Assembly: GCA_021298355.1 (NCBI GenBank)
Contig: JAJTEH010000019.1
Coordinates: 1-40,797, forward strand
Direction of reading: 5' to 3'
DNA length: 40,797 nucleotides
DNA from: Flammeovirgaceae bacterium
GTDB lineage: Bacteria; Bacteroidota; Bacteroidia; Cytophagales; Cyclobacteriaceae
Shown here in pieces: positions 17,302 to 24,556 of this stretch. The position numbers and the translations under genes are program-made. Under the pieces are notes generated by a model. The model was not told the origin of the DNA and ran no database searches. It was given only the letters and a program-made list of their open reading frames with translations. Position 1 is the first letter of the stretch. Each line of letters opens with the position of its first letter.

Positions 17302-18717
17302 ATGCAAAACACAGAACAGTTTTATCAATTTGATGAAGAATTCAGAGATACCATTGCAACAGTTGATGAGAAGGGTAAACGCATCTGGATTTTTCCTAAA
17401 ATGCCAAAAGGTGTTCTGCACAACAAAAGAATAATAGTCAGCATTATCTTATTGAGTTTATTTTTTGTGGGACCATTCCTAACCTGGGATGGTCACCCTT
17501 TTTTGTTATTTAACATATTCGAGCGTAAGTTCATTTTATTTGGTCAGATTTTTTGGCCACAGGATTTTATCATTCTGGCAATCTCTTTAATTGCTTTTTT
17601 TGTTTTCACTATTCTATTTACCGTTGTATTTGGTAGAATATGGTGCGGATGGGCATGTCCACAAACTTTATTCATGGAAATGGTATTCAGAAAAATTGAA
17701 TATTGGATTGAAGGAGATGCCAACCAACAACGCAAGTTAAAAGTTGCTCCGTGGACTGGTGATAAAATACGTAAGAAGACAAGTAAGCAAATCATTTTCG
17801 TTCTCATTTCCCTGTTGATTGCCCACACGGCAATGGCCTATTTAATTGGTATTGATGCAGTTCTACATATCATTCAACAACCACCAACAGAACATCTTGC
17901 AGGCTTTACCGGTTTGTTGGCCTTTACCGGAATTTTTTATTTCGTTTTTGCTTGGTTTCGCGAGCAAGCGTGTATTGCAGTTTGCCCGTATGGAAGATTA
18001 CAAGGTGTTTTATTAGATAAGAATTCGATTGTTGTAGCCTACGATTGGTTGCGAGGCGAACCACGCAGCAAAATCAAAAGAAATGAAGTTCAAAATATTA
18101 AAGGAGATTGTATCGATTGCAAATTATGTGTGCATGTTTGTCCTACAGGTATAGACATTCGCAATGGTACACAACTCGAATGTGTAAACTGTACGGCATG
18201 CATTGATGTATGCGATGATGTAATGGTGAAAATCAATAAACCAAAAGGATTAATTCGATTTGCTTCATTTAACTCAATAGCATCGAAAACTCAAAAACTT
18301 TTCAACACCAGAGTAATAGCCTATTCATTTGTTTTACTAGGATTATTGAGTTTACTAAGTTTTTTAATCTTCACCCGATCAATAGTTGAAACAACCTTGC
18401 TAAAAGTGCCAGGCACAACTTTTCAAAAAACCGATGACCAGCACATTACTAATTTATACACAATAGAGTTTGTTAATAAAAGCAATATCATCTTACCGGT
18501 AACACTTAAATTAATAGAACCAAAAAACGCAACCCTAGAATTAGCAGGAGGAGATAAAATGAATTTAGAACCTGGTGCCTTGTTAAAAAAAGTAATGATT
18601 ATTAAACTTAATGCTGATGATATCCGATCCGTTAAAACAAATGTGAAAGTTGAAGTTTGGATCAATGGAAAATTAGAAGAAACAGTAAAGTCAAAATTTA
18701 TCGGACCTGTATACTAA
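17302..18717 (+). CDS. ccoG: CcoG/FixG iron-sulfur cupric reductase for cbb3 assembly
   Basis: A 471-residue membrane iron-sulfur protein. Membrane segments lie at about 45-62, 88-115, 155-175, 195-215 and 335-355. Cysteine motifs are CGWACPQ, CIAVCPYG, and two ferredoxin-type [4Fe-4S] sets, CIDCKLCVHVCP and CVNCTACIDVCD. The C-terminus is a periplasmic Ig-like beta domain typical of FixG. CcoG reduces Cu(II) to Cu(I) for delivery to the oxidase. It follows ccoP by one base and precedes ccoH. Confidence 0.93.
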   Translation: MQNTEQFYQFDEEFRDTIATVDEKGKRIWIFPKMPKGVLHNKRIIVSIILLSLFFVGPFLTWDGHPFLLFNIFERKFILFGQIFWPQDFIILAISLIAFFVFTILFTVVFGRIWCGWACPQTLFMEMVFRKIEYWIEGDANQQRKLKVAPWTGDKIRKKTSKQIIFVLISLLIAHTAMAYLIGIDAVLHIIQQPPTEHLAGFTGLLAFTGIFYFVFAWFREQACIAVCPYGRLQGVLLDKNSIVVAYDWLRGEPRSKIKRNEVQNIKGDCIDCKLCVHVCPTGIDIRNGTQLECVNCTACIDVCDDVMVKINKPKGLIRFASFNSIASKTQKLFNTRVIAYSFVLLGLLSLLSFLIFTRSIVETTLLKVPGTTFQKTDDQHITNLYTIEFVNKSNIILPVTLKLIEPKNATLELAGGDKMNLEPGALLKKVMIIKLNADDIRSVKTNVKVEVWINGKLEETVKSKFIGPVY

Positions 18718-18729
18718 AACAAGACGAAT

Positions 18730-19158
18730 ATGAATTGGGGAAAATCAATAGCAATAGCCTTTATTTTTTTTGCAACCTTTATAATAGTGTTGGTTAGCAT
18801 TTGCATGAAACAAGATGTGGCTTTAGTTTCAGCAACCTATTATCAGGAAGATTTAAAATTTCAGGATGAATTAAACGCAAAAGACAATGCCACGCATTTA
18901 GTTCAATTGCCAGAGATAAGAGTAGAAGATGGATTACTTCTTATTGAATACTATAACTTACAACAAGTAAAAGAAGGAAAAATCTTTTTACAGCGACCAT
19001 CCGATAAACGGTTAGATCAAGAATTTGAAATAGAAAATGCAACTGAGAATAAATTACAATTCAAAACAAAAAATTTAACTCCTGGTTTATATAAAGTAAA
19101 ATTTGTTTGGCGCGAAGGCGAACAAGCTTATCAAATCAATAAAACCATTGTAGTGTGA
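18730..19158 (+). CDS. ccoH: FixH/CcoH family protein, cbb3 assembly
   Basis: A 142-residue protein with an N-terminal membrane anchor (MNWGKSIAIAFIFFATFIIVLVSICM) and a periplasmic domain. FixH features are VSATYYQEDLKFQDELNAKDNA after the anchor and a C-terminal LTPGLYKVKFVWREGEQAYQINK. FixH/CcoH takes part in maturation of cbb3 oxidase. Its stop overlaps the GTG start of the next gene. Confidence 0.88.
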   Translation: MNWGKSIAIAFIFFATFIIVLVSICMKQDVALVSATYYQEDLKFQDELNAKDNATHLVQLPEIRVEDGLLLIEYYNLQQVKEGKIFLQRPSDKRLDQEFEIENATENKLQFKTKNLTPGLYKVKFVWREGEQAYQINKTIVV

Positions 19159-19841
19159 TAGTAACTGCCTTGTTATTGGGTTTAGGTGGAAGTTTGCACT
19201 GCGCTGGCATGTGTGCACCATTAGCTGCTTCTGTTTCTTTTAAAAACAAAAGCGTATGGCTAAACCGATTCATGTATAATGCAGGAAGAATTACAACGTA
19301 TGCATTCCTCGGGTATATCGTTTCAGCCTTTGGCTATCTTTTCCCAATCGTTAATTACCAACAGATTTTTTCAATCAGTTTAGGGTTGATGATGATTTTT
19401 ATTGCCATCGGTTGGGCGAAGACAAAGCAAATACCTGTGTTCACAAAAGTAATCTTATCGTTCACACAATTTCTTCGTAAACAATTTTCGTTTTTGCTAA
19501 TTAAAAAGAATAAACTCTCAACCTTTTTGTTAGGGATGTTAAATGGTTTGTTACCATGTGGCTTAACGTATTTAGCATTAACCTATGGTTTTGTAACGCA
19601 ACCAGCTGATGCCATTTGGTTTATGGTATTTTTTGGAGTGGGAACACTTCCGGTCATGCTCGGTTTCTCCGGAATATATAGCTGGATGGTGATGCGCTTT
19701 AAAATTAGCACATATCGTTTATCGATGAGTTTATTGTTATTTTTTGGAGTTTTATTAATCGCACGAGCATTTATTCATCAACCTAATCCTGCACAATGGT
19801 CGGTTCCGTTTGTGAACGAACCTGTTACGTGTGAAAAGTAG
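19155..19841 (+). CDS. SafE/DsbD-like six-helix membrane protein of the cbb3 cluster
   Basis: A 228-residue polytopic membrane protein that starts with GTG 19155, overlapping the ccoH stop as GTGA. The N-terminus has GLGGSLHCAGMCAPLAA and a later helix GMLNGLLPCGLTYLALTYGF; the paired Cys-containing helices are the signature of the SafE/UreH-like (DsbD_2) family. In cco clusters this gene usually ends the operon and is thought to help copper or thiol handling. The annotated sulfite exporter label of the family is not supported by any sequence feature here. Confidence 0.85.
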   Translation: MIVTALLLGLGGSLHCAGMCAPLAASVSFKNKSVWLNRFMYNAGRITTYAFLGYIVSAFGYLFPIVNYQQIFSISLGLMMIFIAIGWAKTKQIPVFTKVILSFTQFLRKQFSFLLIKKNKLSTFLLGMLNGLLPCGLTYLALTYGFVTQPADAIWFMVFFGVGTLPVMLGFSGIYSWMVMRFKISTYRLSMSLLLFFGVLLIARAFIHQPNPAQWSVPFVNEPVTCEK

Positions 19842-20203
19842 TTTCGAACTTAGTTGTTCGAAGTTGGTTGTTGGTTATTCGTAAATCAATTTTAGTTAAG
19901 TACATGAGTTTTAATTACTAAACACGAACAACGCACAACGCACAACGAATATCTTAAAACCAGCATCGATCTTACATCATTCTACTTGTGTAATACGTGT
20001 AAATCGAATAATGAACAAAGGAAAATCTAGTTCATAAAAGTCACTTTCGCTTGGGATTTAATGCAGACTCAACCAGCGTTTAATTGAACGTTTATAAACA
20101 CATAATCTTACTGAGCTTAGGTAGTTTTGATAATTCTTTCGATGTAAATCAGAGTGATTTGATTTACGGGTGATTTTTCTATTTAACCTTAAACAGTGAG
20201 TAT
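19842..20203. other. 362-base intergenic region with short repeats
   Basis: No coding frame is convincing. At 19930-19950 a heptamer is repeated (AACGCAC, AACGCAC, AACGAAT), and TTATTCGT at about 19875-19882 is the inverse of ACGAATA at 19945-19951. The rest is AT-rich. A TAGTTTTG -7-like element at 20122 leaves about 75 bases of leader before the lipoprotein gene. Confidence 0.4.
20122..20129 (+). promoter_or_regulatory. possible -7 element for the lipoprotein gene
   Basis: TAGTTTTG matches TAnnTTTG, 75 bases upstream of ATG 20204. No matching TTTG is seen at the -33 position, so this is a weak call. Confidence 0.35.
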
Positions 20204-21334
20204 ATGAAAAAATTTGTGTTTTTCGTTTTCTTGATTAGTCTGTTTATTTCTTGCCAAACAGATGAGATGCCCCAAAGTACAGGTGCAATTAGTTTTTCCT
20301 TGCTTAATAAGATTAGGGAAGGGAATAGAACTTCAGGCGTTGTTACACCTGCGTTTGTTTTATTAAGTGTTAAAAATGAAGCCGGAGAAATGGTGTTGGA
20401 AAATAAAAAACTTCCTTTGTTTTCGTTTGGACAGAGTTACGTTAGCGAAAATATTGAACTACCTTTAGGTAATTACAAGCTAACACAATTTGTAGTTTTA
20501 GATGCCGCAAATAAAACGATTTATGCTACACCAATAGAAGGTTCTGAATTAGCAAAATATGTAGAAGATCCATTACCTATTTCATTTACTGTTTTTGAAA
20601 ATAAAACATCTCTTGTAGTACCGCAGGTTCTTGAAATCGAACCAAACGATATGCCGGAGAATTTTGGGTATGTTAGTTTTGGGTTTGAGATTATTTCATT
20701 GAAAGGAGTTTATTTTTATGTACCTAATTCTTATAACATTACTAAGATTTCATATGAGTTTGCAAATGAATTAGAACGATATTCCGGTGAAATAACATCT
20801 GCCAGTGGATTGGTTTCATTTAATTTAAATGCATTAGGTGACAAGAAATGGAATACTATTATTTTGGTTTGGCTTGTTAAAGATAATTGTGTTCAAAAGA
20901 TAATTCGATTTAAAGGAAATATAGATTTTAAGAATAAAACATCTGTAAAGTTACCACCACTAAATGACAATGCGTGGAAATCATTTTACTATTCATCAAT
21001 TTCCAAGAATAATGAGAAAGTAGATATTTATCGATCTGTTGATTATAAGAATGTTTATGTTGAAATTTATTATCCAAATAATTTAAAACCTTATTATGGT
21101 TATGCAGCGATGAACTATTTTGATGCTGGTGGAAAAGTTGTATGTAATTATTCATCACATGAATTAGCGCTTGGAGGTAATCCAGAAATTGCACAATTAC
21201 CTTACACGTGTAGTTCTGGTCAAAATCCTTTTTACATCGAAAGTACAATTATTTTAGATTTACCAGTTTTAGGTTTTCGTGAAGATTATTTCGTTTGGAC
21301 TTCTGATGGCAAACCATATTGCGGTGATTTTTGA
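20204..21334 (+). CDS. lipoprotein of unknown function
   Basis: A 376-residue protein with a lipoprotein signal (hydrophobic MKKFVFFVFLISLFIS then Cys17, followed by QTDE). The mature part begins with a short beta region (GAISFSLLNK, PAFVLLSVKNEAGEMVLENKKL, LPLGNYKLTQFVVLDAANKTIYATP) that looks like the beta-sandwich start seen in many Bacteroidota surface lipoproteins. The remainder is beta-rich with Asn, Tyr and Lys and has no motif I recognise. It stands alone between two intergenic regions that hold repeats, and its base composition is more AT-rich than that of the cco genes. Function unknown. Confidence 0.7.
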   Translation: MKKFVFFVFLISLFISCQTDEMPQSTGAISFSLLNKIREGNRTSGVVTPAFVLLSVKNEAGEMVLENKKLPLFSFGQSYVSENIELPLGNYKLTQFVVLDAANKTIYATPIEGSELAKYVEDPLPISFTVFENKTSLVVPQVLEIEPNDMPENFGYVSFGFEIISLKGVYFYVPNSYNITKISYEFANELERYSGEITSASGLVSFNLNALGDKKWNTIILVWLVKDNCVQKIIRFKGNIDFKNKTSVKLPPLNDNAWKSFYYSSISKNNEKVDIYRSVDYKNVYVEIYYPNNLKPYYGYAAMNYFDAGGKVVCNYSSHELALGGNPEIAQLPYTCSSGQNPFYIESTIILDLPVLGFREDYFVWTSDGKPYCGDF

Positions 21335-21436
21335 ATAGAATGTTTAGTTGAAAAATTGGTAGATGGTCGATAAGTAAATCGGCCATTTTTATTTTACAAA
21401 CGACTATTGAAGGAAAACTATGCGTTAGCGATAGTA

Positions 21437-21488
21437 GCCACGCCAAAGGTGTGGCGAATAGCGCGGCCCCAACCCGAAGGTGTTGGGG
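21437..21488. repeat. double-hairpin palindromic element (REP-like)
   Basis: Two GC-rich hairpins stand in tandem in an AT-rich gap. The first pairs GCCACGCC (21437-21444) with GGTGTGGC (21448-21455) around AAA, with one G-T pair. The second pairs CCCCAAC (21467-21473) with GTTGGGG (21482-21488), extended by CC/GG around GAA. They are joined by GAATAGCGCGG and flanked by GCGTTAGCGATAG and AACGCCC. The contrast in composition and the paired structure suggest a dispersed intergenic element rather than a simple terminator, as no T-run follows. Confidence 0.5.
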
Positions 21489-21575
21489 AACGCCCAAATA
21501 AAATTATTTTTAATAAAACGTTTTTGTTTTCTTACTTACTGATATGGGTTTAGAGTAAACTTAAGTAGCAAGATA

Positions 21576-21626
21576 TAAGACAAAAGACTTTTTAATCTTA
21601 CGTCTTTCTACTTTTGTCTTACGTCT
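21576..21626. repeat. inverted and direct repeats downstream of the response regulator
   Basis: TAAGACAAAAG (21576-21586) is the exact inverse of CTTTTGTCTTA (21611-21621), with 24 bases between. CTTACGTCT occurs twice (21597-21605 and 21618-21626). The element lies just after the stop of the minus-strand regulator and could form a hairpin there, although its loop is long for a terminator. Confidence 0.45.
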
Positions 21627-21645
21627 AAATCGAACAACTACCACC

Positions 21646-22710
21646 TTACTTCTTCGCTACACTCCAGCGAATAACTTGTTCGAGTTTGTTTGGATGCAAG
21701 ACATTGATTTTTCCGCTCACAATATCAATTAATCCTTCGTCTTTAAAATCAGACAATACACGAATAACTGATTCTGTTGCCGTACCTACTATTTTGGCTA
21801 AGTCTTCGCGTGCAATGCTTAAGGATGTGGATGGATTTTTTAGTTGATGTAATTTTAACAATGCTTCTGCCGTGCGTTGGCGAATGGAGTTGTATGCAAG
21901 GTGAAGGAGTTGAGATTCTTTCTCCGTTACTTTTTTACATAATAATGCGATAAAACTTTTGGCAATATCGTGGTGGCTATATAAGAGTGTGAGAAAATCG
22001 TTTTTAGGAACGATGGCTAGTTCTGCATCTTCTAAAGCAAGTGCAGATTCCTGATAGGGTTGATTTTGCAGAATGGCTTCGAAACCAAAAAAATCTCCGG
22101 CCTTAAAGAGGTTAGTTATTAATTCTTTTCCATCGGGATGTGCTTTGTATGCTTTCACCTGGCCCGATTTTACAAAAAAGATTGAAGCCGGATTTTCTCC
22201 TTCTTCATAAATAATCATTTTCTTTTTGTATGCTTTTTGTTTGTGTTCTTTGCCCAAGTCTTCAATTTTTAGGGCTTGCTTAACATCCGAAATAAAACTG
22301 TTAAAACCTTCTACTGTGTTTTCGTAGCTGGCTTTAATTAATTCTTTTTTCTTTAAGCGTGTTTCCACAGCGTTAAGCAAATCTGTATCATCAAATGGTT
22401 TGGTTAAATAATCATCAGCACCTAAAGTCATGCCTTTTCTGATGTCAGTTTTCTCTGCCTTTGCAGTTAAGAAAATAAATGGGATAGATGCCGTTTCTGG
22501 TTTTTTACTAAGAATATGCAATACACCATAACCATCTAATTCAGGCATCATAATATCGCAGATAATTAAATCAGGATTTTCGGATTGAACCAATTCAACT
22601 CCTTTTTTGCCATTATTGGCTGTGAAAACACGATAACCGGCCAAGTCAAGAATTTCTGCTGTATTTTCTCTTACTTCTTGGTTGTCTTCAATTAATACTA
22701 TTTTTTTCAT
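21646..22710 (-). CDS. response regulator: receiver fused to CRP/FNR-type DNA-binding module
   Basis: A 354-residue transcription factor with an unusual join. Residues 1-120 are a complete receiver: acidic pair E8-D9, phospho-acceptor D52 in IICDIMMPE, T82 and K104 in LTKPF. After a helical linker (about 122-155), residues 160-245 form a cyclic-nucleotide-type beta barrel (YEEGENPASIFFVKSGQVK, then GDFFGFEAIL). The Arg that binds cAMP phosphate in CRP is not seen in QNQPYQESALA. Residues 265-345 are a Crp-type winged helix; its recognition helix GTATESVIRVL keeps the Glu (E313) and Arg (R317) that read TGA half-sites. No FNR iron-sulfur Cys cluster is present. It lies nine bases after the kinase gene. 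Confidence 0.9.
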   Translation of the reverse strand: MKKIVLIEDNQEVRENTAEILDLAGYRVFTANNGKKGVELVQSENPDLIICDIMMPELDGYGVLHILSKKPETASIPFIFLTAKAEKTDIRKGMTLGADDYLTKPFDDTDLLNAVETRLKKKELIKASYENTVEGFNSFISDVKQALKIEDLGKEHKQKAYKKKMIIYEEGENPASIFFVKSGQVKAYKAHPDGKELITNLFKAGDFFGFEAILQNQPYQESALALEDAELAIVPKNDFLTLLYSHHDIAKSFIALLCKKVTEKESQLLHLAYNSIRQRTAEALLKLHQLKNPSTSLSIAREDLAKIVGTATESVIRVLSDFKDEGLIDIVSGKINVLHPNKLEQVIRWSVAKK

Positions 22711-22719
22711 GGTTGGATG

Positions 22720-23952
22720 TCAAGATAGTGGTAAGCTAATCGTAAAGGTACTGCCTTTTCCGTAGACACTTGTAAAGGTAAGATTACCTTTTAGTAATTC
22801 AATGTATCTTTTTACAATATGTAAACCTAAACCTGTGCCTTGAATATTGGTTGCGTTGCTTGCTCTGAAAAAACGTTCAGCTAAATGTTTCACATCTTCT
22901 TCTGGTATGCCAATTCCTTCATCTTTAATGGAAATCGAGATAGAATCAGAATTATTCTTTATTTCTACAACAATTTTTTTATCTGCTTCAGAATACTTGC
23001 TCGCATTTGAAATCAGATTGAAAAGTATGTTGCGCATAATGCGTGTATCGCTAATGATAGTTACGTTTTTATCTAGTTGGATGCTAATATTTTGTCCTGA
23101 CTTTAAAGATGGGCGCATTTCATCTGTTACTTCACTCATAAAATGTCCTAAGTCAACCGGTTCATGCATAACTTCGAGCTTGCCTTCTTCCAGTTTACCT
23201 AGTGATAAGAAATCGTTGAGGATGGTGGTAAGGTGATGAACAGAAGATTTGATTCGCAGAATGTGCTTTTCTTGCTTATTAAATTCATTCCTTATTCTAT
23301 ACTGGTCAATTAATGAAACCGATGAAAGAATAGAACTAAGTGGTGTTCTGAACTCGTGCGAAGCAATGGAAACAAATTTTGATTTCAGTTCATTCAATTC
23401 TCTTTCTTTCTCCAAAGATTTCTTGGCATCTTCTTCAGCTTTTTTTCTTTCTCTTACCTCATTCTCTAATTTATGAACAGATATATGTAGGGCTTCTGTT
23501 CTGGCTTCGACTTTCTTTTCTAATTCTGTAGCGTATACAATAAGTTGTTCCTCACTTCGCTTAAGTCCATCTTCGGCTTTTTTTCTTTGTGTAATATCGA
23601 TAATGAAAGCCATCACCACTAACTCGCCATTGTTCTGGGTGTAACTTAAACTTACTTCCACTGGAAATTCAGTTCCATCTTTTCTCAATGCCCAAAGATC
23701 TCGACCTACGCCCATTCTGCGAGGCTCAGGATTTTTAGCAAAACTCTCTCGCATTGCAACATGCGAAAGTTTAAACCTTCCCGGAAGCAATGCTTCTAAT
23801 TGTAAATTTTTCAGCTCATCTTTATCGTATCTAAAAATGGTTTCTGCGGCTGGATTAGCTATCAGAATTTTGCCGTCTTTGTTAATAATAAGAATGCCTT
23901 CGGTAGAACCGTAGAAAATTTCTTTAAAACTAATGTTTGCATGTTCAATCAC
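22720..23952 (-). CDS. PAS-domain sensor histidine kinase, FixL-like PAS
   Basis: A 410-residue cytoplasmic kinase without membrane segments. The only early starts in frame are TTG 23985, which lies inside a palindromic operator, and GTG 23952, chosen here. PAS is about residues 9-122 and includes H64 in KLSHVAM and R84 in MGVGRDLW. The 20-residue distance equals that between the heme ligand His200 and distal Arg220 of Bradyrhizobium FixL. A coiled coil (about 123-190) leads to the HisKA box with H199 in SIASHEFRTPL, then a HATPase with N box (ILFNLISNASKYS), DEGIGIPEED and GTGLGLHIVK. It is co-transcribed with the receiver-CRP regulator. Heme binding is inferred: related non-heme PAS domains can share these residues. 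Confidence 0.9.
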   Translation of the reverse strand: MIEHANISFKEIFYGSTEGILIINKDGKILIANPAAETIFRYDKDELKNLQLEALLPGRFKLSHVAMRESFAKNPEPRRMGVGRDLWALRKDGTEFPVEVSLSYTQNNGELVVMAFIIDITQRKKAEDGLKRSEEQLIVYATELEKKVEARTEALHISVHKLENEVRERKKAEEDAKKSLEKERELNELKSKFVSIASHEFRTPLSSILSSVSLIDQYRIRNEFNKQEKHILRIKSSVHHLTTILNDFLSLGKLEEGKLEVMHEPVDLGHFMSEVTDEMRPSLKSGQNISIQLDKNVTIISDTRIMRNILFNLISNASKYSEADKKIVVEIKNNSDSISISIKDEGIGIPEEDVKHLAERFFRASNATNIQGTGLGLHIVKRYIELLKGNLTFTSVYGKGSTFTISLPLS

Positions 23953-23977
23953 GGGCTTAAGATAAACAAGAAACCAA

Positions 23978-23993
23978 CATGACAAAAGTCATG
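23978..23993. promoter_or_regulatory. perfect FNR/CRP-like palindrome between the kinase and stress-protein genes
   Basis: CATGAC-aaaa-GTCATG is a perfect 6+6 palindrome with the 4-base spacer of FNR/CRP sites. It lies 26 bases upstream of the kinase GTG and its centre is 89.5 bp upstream of the stress protein at 24075. For that gene CAACTTTG (24015-24022) is a 5-of-6 -7 element and TTATTTAG (24037-24044) a 4-of-6 one. The position suits activation to the right and autoregulation to the left. Confidence 0.65.
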
Positions 23994-24074
23994 CAATCAC
24001 TTGAATATTGTTGGCAACTTTGCAAGTGCTAAATAGTTATTTAGCATAGTGAACGAGATAGAAACGCTTCTGTG

Positions 24075-24491
24075 ATGAGTATACCAAAAACGGTTTTGTG
24101 TATGATTGATCTTTCTGATGACTCTAGAAGAGCATTAGAAAAAGCTGCCCGTATTGCTAAAAATAAAGGAAGTGAACTTGTGGTGCTTTATCCGTATCGA
24201 CTTAAAAATCAGCAAGTTGGAGAACATAAAGTTACATTAAAGCAAAGATTGGAGCGTGAAGCCTATTCCAGATTTGATTCTATGAAGCAAAGTGTTTCTG
24301 AATTAGAATTGGTACCTTATACTTTTTCTCCCGAGGTTGGTTTTGAAACAGATAGGCTCGAAGCACACCTTCAAACCAAACCAATTGAGCATGTGTATTT
24401 ATGTAAATCAATTGCTTTGCAGGCTGAAGCTAATAGCGATTGGCATTCATTTGTAAAGACTTTACAGATTCCTGTTGAAATGGTTCCTTAA
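24075..24491 (+). CDS. short UspA-like protein lacking the nucleotide-binding motif
   Basis: A 138-residue protein from ATG 24075 (a GTG one codon earlier is also in frame). The start, IPKTVLCMIDLSDDSRRALEKAARIAKNKGSELVVLYPY, is the beta1-alpha1-beta2 of UspA. The C-terminal half lacks the G-x2-G-x9-G-S loop expected before the last strand and reads SIALQAEANSDWHSF instead, so it probably does not bind ATP. It lies next to the kinase-regulator pair, divergent, with an FNR-like palindrome between. The product may be a partner or decoy of the full Usp encoded downstream; this is inferred. Confidence 0.7.
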   Translation: MSIPKTVLCMIDLSDDSRRALEKAARIAKNKGSELVVLYPYRLKNQQVGEHKVTLKQRLEREAYSRFDSMKQSVSELELVPYTFSPEVGFETDRLEAHLQTKPIEHVYLCKSIALQAEANSDWHSFVKTLQIPVEMVP

Positions 24492-24556
24492 AATCCAGAT
24501 CAATAGCCAAATCATATTTTTGATTATCTTTAAACACGTTAAATTTTACCCCCTTT

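Noticed and set aside
23953-23985. TTG start of the histidine kinase at 23985
   Set aside because: It lies in the palindromic operator and would add a short extension ahead of the PAS domain; GTG 23952 fits better, though not proven.
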